From contig NZ_OMOQ01000001.1 in the NCBI RefSeq assembly GCF_900302475.1, positions 744,001 to 808,000 on the forward strand: a DNA stretch of 64,000 bases, given 5' to 3'. The stretch comes from Defluviimonas aquaemixtae. Lineage in GTDB: Bacteria > Pseudomonadota > Alphaproteobacteria > Rhodobacterales > Rhodobacteraceae. Position numbers and translations under genes: made by a program. The notes under the pieces are model-generated. The model was not told the DNA's origin, made no database searches, and worked only from the letters and a program-made list of their open reading frames with translations. Position 1 is the stretch's first letter. Each line of letters opens with the position of its first letter. This document shows positions 1-8,774 of this stretch, in pieces.

Positions 1-221
1 TCGCCTGCGGGCAGATCGATGTCGGCAACGCGCTGACCGAGATGGCGGCGAAGATGCAGAAGGGGGTGCCGCAGGCCGATGGATCGATCGCGGTCGAGCC
101 GGTGATGGACGTGAAGCAAGTGGCGAGTTCGGTTCTGCACATGGCCTCGCTGCCGCTTGATGCGAATGTGCTGTTCATGACCGTAATGGCGACGAACATG
201 CCGTATGTCGGGAGGGGCTGA
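1..221 (+). CDS. SDR family oxidoreductase, C-terminal fragment (cut by window start)
   Basis: The reading frame is open from base 3 to a TGA at 219-221 and encodes the last 72 residues of a protein whose start lies outside the window. The end ...FMTVMATNMPYVGRG and the preceding MDVKQVASSVLHMASLPL are the usual tail of a group of alphaproteobacterial short-chain dehydrogenases. The Rossmann motif and the catalytic Tyr/Lys are not in view, so the substrate cannot be judged. It ends 3 nt before udh, which suggests the two are co-transcribed. Confidence 0.75.
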   Translation, partial: ACGQIDVGNALTEMAAKMQKGVPQADGSIAVEPVMDVKQVASSVLHMASLPLDANVLFMTVMATNMPYVGRG

Positions 222-224
222 ACG

Positions 225-1025
225 ATGGCGCTCGTCAACCGGCTACTGATGACAGGGGCCGCCGGAGGCATCGGCAAGCAGATTCGTGAGGGTCTTCGTG
301 ATTTCGCGACCCATTTGCGGCTTTCGGATATTGCTGATCTGGGAGTGGCAGGTCCGGGAGAGGAACTCGTTGATTGTGATATTACCGACGCCGAAGCTTT
401 GCGTGCATTGGTCAAGGGCTGCGATGCGATCCTGCATTTCGGAGGAATCTCGACCGAGGACCGGGCCGATCTGATCCATCGGATCAACATAGAGGGCAGC
501 TATCACCTCTACGAGGCAGCGCGGAAGGAAGGTGCCCGTCGCATTCTGTTCGCAAGCTCCAACCACGTGACCGGCTTCCACCCGCGCGAGACGCGGCTTA
601 CCGCGTCCTCGCCGATCCGGCCGGATTCGAACTACGGCGTTTCCAAAGCCTATGGCGAGGCGCTGGCGCGGCTATACTGGGACAAGTACGGAGTCGAAAC
701 GCTGATCGTTCGGATCGGGTCGTGCTTCCCCGAACCGAAAGACCGGCGCATGATGGCCACCTGGATGAGCGCGGGCGACATGCTGCGGCTCATCGAACGG
801 ATGCTCGCGGCGCCGCGTCTCGGTTGTCCCATCGTCTATGGAGTTTCTGACAACGACGAAAGCTGGTGGGACAATTCCGAGGCTGCATATCTGGGCTGGA
901 GGCCCAAAGACAGCTCCCGGCAGTTCGCGGGCATGTTCGATCATCTGCCACCCGAAAATCCGACGGACCCGGCCGTCGTCTGGCAGGGCGGGGGCTTCGC
1001 CAAGGCAGGGCATTTCGATGACTGA
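225..1025 (+). CDS. udh: Uronate dehydrogenase (NAD-dependent)
   Basis: 266 residues, the normal length for the family. It oxidises D-galacturonate or D-glucuronate to the aldaro-lactone, the first step of oxidative hexuronate catabolism in the cytoplasm. Visible: the N-terminal NAD-binding motif TGAAGGIG (residues 10-17), the HFGGIS segment near residue 71, catalytic Ser around 111, and Tyr137/Lys141 in NYGVSKAYGE. The conserved VRIGSC and WWDNS motifs of Agrobacterium-type Udh are also present. The ATG follows a GGAGGGG ribosome site directly after the upstream SDR stop. The convergent neighbour (EamA transporter) ends 5 nt away. The nearby TRAP operon and UxuR-like operators agree with a hexuronate role. 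Confidence 0.85.
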   Translation: MALVNRLLMTGAAGGIGKQIREGLRDFATHLRLSDIADLGVAGPGEELVDCDITDAEALRALVKGCDAILHFGGISTEDRADLIHRINIEGSYHLYEAARKEGARRILFASSNHVTGFHPRETRLTASSPIRPDSNYGVSKAYGEALARLYWDKYGVETLIVRIGSCFPEPKDRRMMATWMSAGDMLRLIERMLAAPRLGCPIVYGVSDNDESWWDNSEAAYLGWRPKDSSRQFAGMFDHLPPENPTDPAVVWQGGGFAKAGHFDD

Positions 1026-1030
1026 TCGGG

Positions 1031-1918
1031 TCAGCAGCGAGACGCCTGCCGTTCGCGCTGCCAGATGTAGAGGCCGGAGCCGATGATGATCATCCCGCCA
1101 CACAGCGTCCAGACGGTTGGCCACGTCCCGAAGACGAAGATGCCTGCGATGGTGGCGAGAAAAATCTGGCCGTAGATCATCGGCGCGAGGATCGACGCGT
1201 CAGCCCAACGGTGCGCGATCGTAGCGAAGATGTGGCCGATGGCGCCGAACGCGCCGATTGCGCAGAGGACAGCCCATTGCCCGGCGCTTTCGGGCCAGAT
1301 CCAGACCCGGGCCGCGAAGGGCGCGAGAACGACGGTGGCGAGCGCGCTGGACCAGACCTGCTGGGTCGCGTTGCGTTCGACGCCTGCTAGCATCCGCGTC
1401 ATGATGAAATACATCGACGCAAGAAAGAGCGTTCCGAGGCTGAAGAACATTGCTGGGTGAAATTCCGCCCCCCAAGGCTGCACAACGACCAGAATGCCGA
1501 GAAACCCCGCGCAAACCGCGAGAAACCGGCGCAGCCCGACGCGTTCGTTCAGAATCGGGATCGCCAGCACCGTGATGACGATGGGACCGGCGAAGGCGAT
1601 TGTCGTCGTCACCGTGATCGGCAGGTGTTTCAGCGCCAGAAAGTTCAGGGTCGTGCTACTGAACAGAAACAGCGAGCGCAGGAACTGCTTGAGCGGAGCA
1701 TTGGAGCGGAACGCGGACCAGCCCTCCTGCGGAACGTAGAGCGCGGTCGCATAGACCAGATGGCCCACGTAGCGCGCGAATACGATCTGCATTACGGGAA
1801 GACCTGCGAGGCTGAGCCATTTCGCGGATGTGTCAATGCAGGTGAAGAAAACCACTGCCAAAAGCATTGCCAAGATGCCGGCAGCGGTCCGATCTTCGCG
1901 CGGTAGGACGCCGCTCAT
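1031..1918 (-). CDS. DMT superfamily (EamA) membrane transporter
   Basis: 295 residues with about ten hydrophobic helices arranged as two EamA repeats; the early DTSAKWL motif is typical. Members move small metabolites across the inner membrane, and direction and substrate cannot be told from sequence. It is the last gene of the long minus-strand operon that starts at dctP, 7 nt after the SDR gene before it. It may export a pathway intermediate or take up a related sugar acid; this is inference from context. Confidence 0.8.
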   Translation of the reverse strand: MSGVLPREDRTAAGILAMLLAVVFFTCIDTSAKWLSLAGLPVMQIVFARYVGHLVYATALYVPQEGWSAFRSNAPLKQFLRSLFLFSSTTLNFLALKHLPITVTTTIAFAGPIVITVLAIPILNERVGLRRFLAVCAGFLGILVVVQPWGAEFHPAMFFSLGTLFLASMYFIMTRMLAGVERNATQQVWSSALATVVLAPFAARVWIWPESAGQWAVLCAIGAFGAIGHIFATIAHRWADASILAPMIYGQIFLATIAGIFVFGTWPTVWTLCGGMIIIGSGLYIWQRERQASRC

Positions 1919-1925
1919 CGCTGTC

Positions 1926-2648
1926 TCACACGGTCATGCCGCCGTCGATCACGACGCATTGTCCCGTCATGTAGGCGCTTTCGTCGCTGGCGAGATAAAC
2001 CACCAGACTGCCGATCTCGTCCGCCGTCCCGAGCCGACCCATGGGTTGGCGCGCCACGAATTCCCGCATTGCTTTGTCGTAGTCGCCCGTTGCCTGCAGG
2101 CGGCCGTGCAGGCTGGGGCTGTCCACCGTCCCGGGCGCGACGCAGTTGCAGCGGATTCCCCGGGTGATGAAATCGCGCGCGACAGACTTGGTCAGTCCGA
2201 TCACGGCCGCTTTCGTCGTGCCGTAGACAAACCGGTTCGCAACACCCATCACCGACGACGCGACCGAGGCGATGTTGACGATCGACCCGCCGCCACGCTC
2301 CAGCATCCCCGGAAGTGCCGCGCGGATTGCGTGGAAGTGCGGGCGCACGTTGAGGTTCATGGCAAAATCGAAATCGTCATCGGTGGATTCCAGGATCGTG
2401 CCCGAATGAACGACACCCGTGCAATTGACGAGAACGTCCGGCGCGGCTGCCCGCACCGCTTGGGTCAGGCCCGCCTTGTCGGTCGCGTCAAGCGCAAATG
2501 CATCGGCGACGGCCAGTCCCTCAAGCAGTGCGCCTTTCAGATCGGTGGCGGTGACATGCGCACCCTCGCGCGCAAGAGCTTCGGCGCTCGCCCGGCCGAT
2601 GCCCTGTCCCGCTGCTGTGACGAAGGCACGTTTGCCCTTCAGCCTCAT
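1926..2648 (-). CDS. SDR oxidoreductase, 2-keto-3-deoxy-fuconate dehydrogenase/DHRS6-like
   Basis: 240-residue classical short-chain dehydrogenase. Cofactor motif TAAGQGIG at 11-18 (second residue Ala rather than Gly), NCTG at 75-78 in place of the usual NNAG, and catalytic Ser128, Tyr142 and Lys146 (YGTTK). These variants and the length fit the group containing 2-keto-3-deoxy-L-fuconate dehydrogenase and mammalian DHRS6, enzymes that oxidise small hydroxy acids. The ATG overlaps the stop of the preceding oxidoreductase gene (ATGA). An FAH-family hydrolase in the divergent operon could act on the diketo acid such an enzyme would make. Substrate uncertain. Confidence 0.7.
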   Translation of the reverse strand: MRLKGKRAFVTAAGQGIGRASAEALAREGAHVTATDLKGALLEGLAVADAFALDATDKAGLTQAVRAAAPDVLVNCTGVVHSGTILESTDDDFDFAMNLNVRPHFHAIRAALPGMLERGGGSIVNIASVASSVMGVANRFVYGTTKAAVIGLTKSVARDFITRGIRCNCVAPGTVDSPSLHGRLQATGDYDKAMREFVARQPMGRLGTADEIGSLVVYLASDESAYMTGQCVVIDGGMTV

Positions 2649-3538
2649 TGCTGTTCTCTCCGCAAGTTTTCGCTCATCCAGTCGACCATCTCAGGCACCA
2701 TCCGGTCGCCGCTGCCGGTGTCGAGTGCCTCGCGGAATGTCGTGTCGGCCGAGCCGGACATTCGGCTATGCAGTCCGAGATCTTCGGCCATCTGCCTGTA
2801 GTAGCCGACATCCTTCGCGGCATTGGCAACCGAGAAGGCAAGGTCAATCTTTCCGTCCGTCGCATAGTTCTTGATGAAATCCATCATGCCGGAATGGTTC
2901 GGACCCGCCGCCATGACATCGTAAAGTGACTGACGCTCTATCCCGGCCGCGTCGACAAGGGCGAAGGCCTCTGCCATCGCGCAAACGATCGTCTGGGAAT
3001 AGAAATTGTTGACGAGCTTAATCGTGTGCCCGTTGCCGAGCTTGCCGAGGTGAAAGACATTCTCGCCCAACGTGTCGAGCACCGGCTTCACCCGGTCGTA
3101 AGCCGTCTTGTCACCCGAACACATGATATTCAGAAGCCCGTCCTTCGCGTGCGCCGGCGTGCGGCCCAGCGGGGCGTCGAGGTAGAGAGCACCCTTCTCA
3201 GATAGATCGGCGCCGATCTTCACCGTTGAAGACGGCAGCGACGTTCCGAAGTCGATCACCACCAGACCAGGCCGCGTACCGGCAAGAACACTGTCCTCTC
3301 CGTAGATGCGGCCTTCGACCTGATCCGAGGTTCCCATGCACAGCATGACGATGTCGCAGGTCTCGGCCAGCGCCTTGGCCGATGTGGCCTCGGTCCCGCC
3401 GCGCGACAAGGCCTCTTCGATACCCGTGCGGTCCCGATGGCCCAGAACCGTGACGTCGTAGCCCGCCTTCTGCAGGCATTCGACCATCGCCCGACCCATG
3501 AGGCCGAGCCCGATGAATCCAATTTTTTCAGCTCTCAT
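2645..3538 (-). CDS. 3-hydroxyisobutyrate/tartronate-semialdehyde dehydrogenase family oxidoreductase
   Basis: 297 residues. N-terminal NAD(P) motif GLGLMG (10-15) and the catalytic Lys174 in HTIKLVNNF place it in the beta-hydroxyacid dehydrogenase family (GarR, MmsB, GlxR). The open frame extends further upstream, but the ATG at 3538 has a GGAGG about 8 nt upstream and starts exactly at the conserved Rossmann strand, so I use it. It lies between a Gfo/Idh oxidoreductase and an SDR in the sugar-acid operon. A reductase or oxidase of a C3-C6 hydroxy acid is likely; which one cannot be read from the sequence. Confidence 0.75.
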   Translation of the reverse strand: MRAEKIGFIGLGLMGRAMVECLQKAGYDVTVLGHRDRTGIEEALSRGGTEATSAKALAETCDIVMLCMGTSDQVEGRIYGEDSVLAGTRPGLVVIDFGTSLPSSTVKIGADLSEKGALYLDAPLGRTPAHAKDGLLNIMCSGDKTAYDRVKPVLDTLGENVFHLGKLGNGHTIKLVNNFYSQTIVCAMAEAFALVDAAGIERQSLYDVMAAGPNHSGMMDFIKNYATDGKIDLAFSVANAAKDVGYYRQMAEDLGLHSRMSGSADTTFREALDTGSGDRMVPEMVDWMSENLRREQQ

Positions 3539-3549
3539 CCCGTCCTCCG

Positions 3550-4614
3550 TCAAGTTCCATTGTAGCCGCCCGGAACCTCGCCTGCCGCGACCGGTTTGCC
3601 AATCTTGCCCGATAGCGCCGCCGCGAGCGTCATTTCCAACGCCGCGATCCCGTCCCGCCCGGTGCACAGCACCTCGTCTTGCGCGCCGCCGACGACCGCA
3701 GCGAAACGGTTCACCTGTTCAAAGAGGGGATCGACGCGTTTGAAGTCCGGCCCGCCGGTTCTCAAATGAGGCTTCGACCACTCGATCTCTCCGGGACCGG
3801 ATCGGCCCCAAGCCGTAAGGGAGGGGAATTCCAGCGCGCCCTCGGCCCCGATGATCCGGATGTAGTCCTGCCCCGAACTGGCGATGGCCGGATTCTCGCC
3901 GCACGCCGCCTCGAATGCCCATGGAGACACGCCCGCGTCGGAGATGAGGAACGAACCCAATGCCCCGTTCGCGAAGCGGAAGGCGAGCGCTGCGGTATCT
4001 TCGATCTGAAATCCGCGACGGGCGGACGAGGTTAGCGCGACGACCTCTATCAGATCGCCGAGGATGAAGCGCATAAGGTCGATCTCGTGCGAGAGGTTCG
4101 TCATCAGCGGTCCGGCACCGGGCCGACGCCGCCAGTCCACGTCATAGTAGCTGTCGTGCTTGCGAAGGGACCACAGACCCTGGACACCGACGACGTCCCC
4201 CAAATTGCCGACCGCATTTCGCGCAGCCTGCGAGAACGGGTGGCAGCGGCGGTGGTGTCCGGTGAATAACGGCAGGCCTTTGTCATTTGCCGCAGCGAGC
4301 AGCGCGCGCGCTTCGTCGAGCGTCGCGGCGACGGGTTTCTCGACGATCACGGCCCAGCCTTTATCGAGCGCGGCCGTGGCACTTTCGAAATGCGCCGGGG
4401 TCGGTGTCGCGACGATTGCCGCGAGCGTGTCGCCCGGCACATCGGCCGTCTCTGCCACGACCGGGAACCCCATCGCGTCGAGTTCTTTCCGGCGCTGTTC
4501 GAAAGGTTCGACAATGGCTGTCAGGCGCACCTGTTCGGAACCTTGGCTCACCTCGACATGGCGCATGCCGATCGCGCCGCCACCGACCACGCAGAGGGGC
4601 AGCGGCACGCTCAC
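3550..4614 (-). CDS. Gfo/Idh/MocA family oxidoreductase
   Basis: About 354 residues from a GTG at 4614 whose GTGA overlaps the TGA of the upstream dehydratase gene. An in-frame ATG at 4635 is the alternative. The N-terminal Rossmann motif VVGGGAIG and the family signature EKPVAATLDEA (with the EKP lysine) are clear, followed by the C-terminal substrate domain with SHEIDLMRF. Such enzymes oxidise or reduce sugars and cyclitols with NAD(P). The position inside the TRAP/UxaA operon points to a sugar-acid substrate, but no specific reaction can be assigned. Confidence 0.75.
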   Translation of the reverse strand: MSVPLPLCVVGGGAIGMRHVEVSQGSEQVRLTAIVEPFEQRRKELDAMGFPVVAETADVPGDTLAAIVATPTPAHFESATAALDKGWAVIVEKPVAATLDEARALLAAANDKGLPLFTGHHRRCHPFSQAARNAVGNLGDVVGVQGLWSLRKHDSYYDVDWRRRPGAGPLMTNLSHEIDLMRFILGDLIEVVALTSSARRGFQIEDTAALAFRFANGALGSFLISDAGVSPWAFEAACGENPAIASSGQDYIRIIGAEGALEFPSLTAWGRSGPGEIEWSKPHLRTGGPDFKRVDPLFEQVNRFAAVVGGAQDEVLCTGRDGIAALEMTLAAALSGKIGKPVAAGEVPGGYNGT

Positions 4615-6101
4615 ATCACGGCCCCGATTTGCCATGGCACGAATTCGTAGTCTCCAAGCCCCTGCGCCTCGGACTTCGACGCTTCACCCGAGGCCATGCG
4701 GAGCCACATATCGTAGATCTCTCGCCCGACCTCTTCGATGCTCGCGCCATCCGTCAGGATACGCCCGGCATTCACGTCCATGTCCTCGGTCATGCGGGTA
4801 TACATTTCGGTATTCGTGGCGATCTTCATCGATGGGGAGGGCTTGGCGCCGAAGGCGGAGCCGCGCCCGGTGGTGAAAGCCACGAGGTTGCAGCCGCTGG
4901 CGATCTGACCGGTGACCGAGGCGGGATCGTAGCCGGGGCTGTCCATGAAGGTGAACCCCTGCGCGGTCACGGGCTCGGCGTACTTGTAGACGCCGGTCAG
5001 AGGGGTGGTGCCGCCCTTCGCCGCCGCGCCGAGGGATTTTTCGAGGATCGTCGTCAGGCCGCCCTTCTTGTTTCCAGGTGAGGGGTTGTTGTCCATCGAG
5101 CCAAGATTGCGGGCGGTGTAGTCCTCCCACCACCGGATCAGCCCGATGAGTTTCTCTCCGATTTCGCGGCTTGCGGCGCGGGCGGTCAGCAGATGCTCTG
5201 CGCCGTAGATCTCGGGCGTTTCTGCCAAGACACCAGTGCCGCCCTGGGCCACGAGCAGGTCGCAGGCATATCCAAGCGCCGGGTTGGCGGTAATGCCGGA
5301 CCACGCATCAGAACCGCCGCATTGCAGGGCGACCATCAGGTCGGAAGCGGGGCACTTCTCTCGCGTCGACTGATTGACGAGGGGAAGCATCGCCTCGATC
5401 TTCTTGACCCCAAGCTCGACCGTCTTTCTCAGCCCGCCCACGTCCTGAATATTCATGGACTGGAAAAGCGGGCCGGGTGTCAGACCGTAAGCCTCGACCA
5501 GCCAGTCGATCTGGTTCATCTCGCATCCGAGCCCCGCCATCAGCACAGCGCCGACATTGGGATTGCGGGCGTAACCCCACATGACGCGCTGCAGCGCCTC
5601 GAACCCATCACCCGAACCTGCCATGCCGCAACCGGTGCCATGCACGAAGGCGACGACACCGTCGACGTTGGGGTAGGAGGCGAGCCTGTCGGGCGTGAAA
5701 TGGGCCGCGATCATCCGGGCGGCGGTGGCCGAGCAGTTAACCGAAGTGAGCACCGCGATGTAGTTGCGCGTCCCCACCCGACCCGATGCCCGCCGATAGC
5801 CCATGAAGGTGTCGACGGTATTTGCGGGTTCGACGGGGCGAAGATTGGTCGAATACTCATACTCGGTGTCGACGTGCCGGAATTCGAGGTTGTGGGTGTG
5901 GACGTGTGTGCCCGGAGAGATGTCGCAGGCGGCATAGCCGATCACCTGCGCGTACTTTCGCACTGGCTCGCCCGTCGCGATTTCGGAGTTCGCCATCTTG
6001 TGTCCGCGCGGGATGATCTCACGCGCGCCTTCATCTCCCGGGGCGAGTTGGACGATGGCAGTGACAACATTGTCGGCATTCGAGAGGCGAACGGTCTTCA
6101 T
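4611..6101 (-). CDS. UxaA/GarD-type altronate or galactarate dehydratase family protein
   Basis: 496 residues, the full-length form like E. coli UxaA. An N-terminal SAF domain (to about residue 90) is followed by the large dehydratase domain, with motifs GTGCGM, ALQCGGSDAWSG and TGRGSAFG that hold the iron-binding cysteines of the family. The enzyme dehydrates an altronate- or aldarate-like acid to a 2-keto-3-deoxy acid. The start at 6101 is preceded by GAGG and begins at the conserved SAF sequence, whereas the open frame further upstream looks non-coding. It sits just after the TRAP transporter genes. Altronate versus galactarate versus another acid cannot be separated by eye. Confidence 0.78.
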   Translation of the reverse strand: MKTVRLSNADNVVTAIVQLAPGDEGAREIIPRGHKMANSEIATGEPVRKYAQVIGYAACDISPGTHVHTHNLEFRHVDTEYEYSTNLRPVEPANTVDTFMGYRRASGRVGTRNYIAVLTSVNCSATAARMIAAHFTPDRLASYPNVDGVVAFVHGTGCGMAGSGDGFEALQRVMWGYARNPNVGAVLMAGLGCEMNQIDWLVEAYGLTPGPLFQSMNIQDVGGLRKTVELGVKKIEAMLPLVNQSTREKCPASDLMVALQCGGSDAWSGITANPALGYACDLLVAQGGTGVLAETPEIYGAEHLLTARAASREIGEKLIGLIRWWEDYTARNLGSMDNNPSPGNKKGGLTTILEKSLGAAAKGGTTPLTGVYKYAEPVTAQGFTFMDSPGYDPASVTGQIASGCNLVAFTTGRGSAFGAKPSPSMKIATNTEMYTRMTEDMDVNAGRILTDGASIEEVGREIYDMWLRMASGEASKSEAQGLGDYEFVPWQIGAVM

Positions 6102-6234
6102 CAATGAACCTCGAGAACGGGCGAGCACAATGGCCCTCCGAAGTGACCGGGCGCCGGGATGATGCGGGGCAGACCGCGCGAAGCCCGTAAATCTTCCGGG
6201 GCGGCCTAGTCCGCCCTCGGTTAGTCTCAAGCCG

Positions 6235-7863
6235 CTACTTGAGGAACAGCGACACGATCGGCGGCCAGATCAAGAGCACCGACAGCGCAACAAGCTGCAG
6301 TACTATGAAAGGCAGGAACCCCCGGAAGATCGCCGTCAGGGAAATGTGCGGCGGAGCCACCGATTTGAGGTAGAAGGCCGCTGGGCCGAAGGGCGGCGAC
6401 AGGAAGCTGACCTGCATGTTCATGCAGAACACCACGCCGAACCAGATTGCCACATGCTTGGGCTCGAGACTGCCAAACATCCCGATCTCTTCCACCGGCA
6501 GCTTCAGCACGATGGGCAGGAAGACCGGCATGATCAGCAGCACGATGCCGACCCAGTCCATGAACATCCCCATGATGAGGAAGATGACCATCATCACGAG
6601 GATGATGCCCATGGTCGGCAGTTCCGCCGCGACAATCATGTTGGCGACATAGGTCGGCCCACCCGCGAGCGTGTAGGCGGCGGCGAGCGAGGCGGCGCCG
6701 ATCGTCACCCAGATGATTGTCCCCGTCGACTTAAGCGTCCGCATCAGACTGTCCCACACGATCTCGAAAGACATCTCGCGGCGGATGAGGCTGATTGTGA
6801 AGACCGCGACGACACCCATGCCCGCGGCTTCGGTGATGCCGGTGATCCCCATGTAGATCGAACCCAGCACGACGCCGATGACGATGACCGGCGCGATCAG
6901 GCCCTTGCCCATTTCCCAGCCCTCGTTCGTCCGCTCGCGGCCGACGAGGAAGATGAGGCCGAGCGCGATCACGAAGGCGCCGACGATGTAGGGAATGTCC
7001 GACACCATGCCGAGCGCGATGGGATCGACGCCTTCCTGGACCTTGTTGTCACCGGTCATCGTGAAGAAAATGGCGCGCACGAACAGAAAGCCCGTGATCC
7101 AAAGCGCAAAGCGCGACAGGAATCCGACGAAGCGCAGGAACTTTTCACGCCCCTTGGGGTCGTCGGGATCGTCCTCGGGCAGGGGGGCTAGAGACGGGTT
7201 CAGGTTGGTGCGGACCAGAATGTAAATAATGAAGAAGGATGCGAGCATGAAGCCCGGCAGGAAGGACGCGGTAAAGAGCGCTTTGATCGATGTCTCGGTC
7301 ACCAGACCATAGAAGATCAGCACGATTGAGGGCGGGATCATGGTCCCGAGACTGCCGGATGCACAGATCGTCCCGATGGCCAAATTCTGGTTGTAGCCGA
7401 GCCGTAGCATCTGCGGCAGCGCGATCAGACCCAGAAGCACAACTTCGCCGCCGATGATCCCCGACATGGCGGCCATGATCACCGCCATGATCGAGGTCAC
7501 GATCGCGATGCCTCCGCGGGTTCGACTAAGCCAGCGGTTGAGCGAGGAATACATGTCCCGCGCGATACCGGACCGCTCGAGAAGCGCAGCCATGAATATG
7601 AAGAGCGGAACCGATATGAGGACGTAGTTCGTCATCTGTCGGTAGACCGCCTGGGCGAGCACCGAAAGCGGCCCCCTGCCGAAGTTGCCGAAAAGCAGTT
7701 CGGGGCCGAATTTCATGACCAGGACGGCGACGGCCAGGAAGGCCGAGGCGAATCCGAGCGGCATGCCGATCGCCAGAAGCACGAACATGCCGATCAGAAG
7801 GAGCACGCTGAGCGTGGCGATGTCGTCCACCTTCATCCAGGCGAAGAGTTCGAGGAATTCCAT
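6235..7863 (-). CDS. dctM: TRAP transporter large permease (DctM)
   Basis: 542 residues and strongly hydrophobic; the large inner-membrane subunit that carries the Na+-driven transport cycle. It is longer than the usual roughly 430 residues. The extra length is a charged loop plus several added helices in the middle (about residues 220-340). The conserved DctM blocks GEVVLLGLIALPQM and GTMIPPSIVLIFYG lie before it, and the MGMFMDWVGIVLL block after it. It starts 1 nt after the dctQ stop, so it is translationally linked. With DctP and DctQ it would import a carboxylate, probably a hexuronate or related sugar acid given the neighbours. Confidence 0.88.
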   Translation of the reverse strand: MEFLELFAWMKVDDIATLSVLLLIGMFVLLAIGMPLGFASAFLAVAVLVMKFGPELLFGNFGRGPLSVLAQAVYRQMTNYVLISVPLFIFMAALLERSGIARDMYSSLNRWLSRTRGGIAIVTSIMAVIMAAMSGIIGGEVVLLGLIALPQMLRLGYNQNLAIGTICASGSLGTMIPPSIVLIFYGLVTETSIKALFTASFLPGFMLASFFIIYILVRTNLNPSLAPLPEDDPDDPKGREKFLRFVGFLSRFALWITGFLFVRAIFFTMTGDNKVQEGVDPIALGMVSDIPYIVGAFVIALGLIFLVGRERTNEGWEMGKGLIAPVIVIGVVLGSIYMGITGITEAAGMGVVAVFTISLIRREMSFEIVWDSLMRTLKSTGTIIWVTIGAASLAAAYTLAGGPTYVANMIVAAELPTMGIILVMMVIFLIMGMFMDWVGIVLLIMPVFLPIVLKLPVEEIGMFGSLEPKHVAIWFGVVFCMNMQVSFLSPPFGPAAFYLKSVAPPHISLTAIFRGFLPFIVLQLVALSVLLIWPPIVSLFLK

Positions 7864-7864
7864 C

Positions 7865-8668
7865 TCAGTCCCCCAGGGTCCGGCGGATGTTCTCGATCTC
7901 GGCTTCGTCGACCTCCTCGAGGCCGTGATGTTCGGGCAGCTTGTTCCAGTCGGCGATCAGGTTCGACACCGCCTGCAAGGCGACGAGAACGATGATGATG
8001 AGAATCGCGGGCTTCACGATGCCCGGGATCGGCGGATCCCATGCGGTGCCAAAGGTCTCCATCCGCAGGAGCCGGGTCTCGGCGTCGGAATAACCGCCCC
8101 AAACCAGCGCGAGGGTGAAGGCCAGGAGCAGAAGCAGCGAGACGACGTCAGCGGTCTTCTGCATCCAGCGCGGCATCAGGTCGTAGATCACGTAGATGCG
8201 GATATGGCTGCGCTGCTGCATCGCATATTGGCCCGCGAACAGGAACACGAAGGCGGCGATCCAGAGCGAGAGCTCATTTGCCCAGAGCGTAGGGCGCGAA
8301 AAGACGTAGCGAGAGACGACTTCGTAGAACATCACGATCACGATGAGCGCGACCATGATCATCGCCATCCGCGAGGTGATGAGCGATAGAAAGTCGAAAA
8401 TGCCGTGCGGCTCGCGCTCAATCACGCCATGAAAATCGGATAGATAGAGTGATGCGAAAAGGATCGCCCCACCGATAGAGCAAAGCATGGCGGTCACGAT
8501 GGGCCGCCCGGCGGGCCGGATCATTTCATGCATGCCGATCGCGTCTGCGGATAAGAACCGGTTCAAAACCAGCCAGGCGAAAATGAGAAAGGTTAGCGCG
8601 GTGAAAACCAGCATGGCCAGCCGAACCGGTCCCCTGAACCGCCCAAGCCAAACGCTTTCCTTCTCCAT
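7865..8668 (-). CDS. dctQ: TRAP transporter small permease (DctQ), six-helix form
   Basis: 267 residues from the ATG at 8668, which has a GGGAGG site. The last four helices, including WANELSLWIAAFVF, match the DctQ domain. Two additional helices at the N-terminus (about residues 13-36 and 55-80) make it larger than the usual 160-200 residue four-helix protein. It is the small membrane partner of DctM. It lies between dctP and dctM in the operon. Confidence 0.82.
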   Translation of the reverse strand: MEKESVWLGRFRGPVRLAMLVFTALTFLIFAWLVLNRFLSADAIGMHEMIRPAGRPIVTAMLCSIGGAILFASLYLSDFHGVIEREPHGIFDFLSLITSRMAMIMVALIVIVMFYEVVSRYVFSRPTLWANELSLWIAAFVFLFAGQYAMQQRSHIRIYVIYDLMPRWMQKTADVVSLLLLLAFTLALVWGGYSDAETRLLRMETFGTAWDPPIPGIVKPAILIIIVLVALQAVSNLIADWNKLPEHHGLEEVDEAEIENIRRTLGD

Positions 8669-8774
8669 CGCGTGCGCCTCCCTGCGGGTCCGGATGTTTC
8701 GGCTGAAAGAAACGGTGAGCCCCATTGCCGGGACTCACCGAGGTCAGCAGGCCGCTGCCGGCGGCATCGACCCG

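Noticed and set aside
5193..6107. 304-codon frame antisense to the UxaA-like gene
   Set aside because: Shadow of a clearly coding sequence; no ribosome site or motif.
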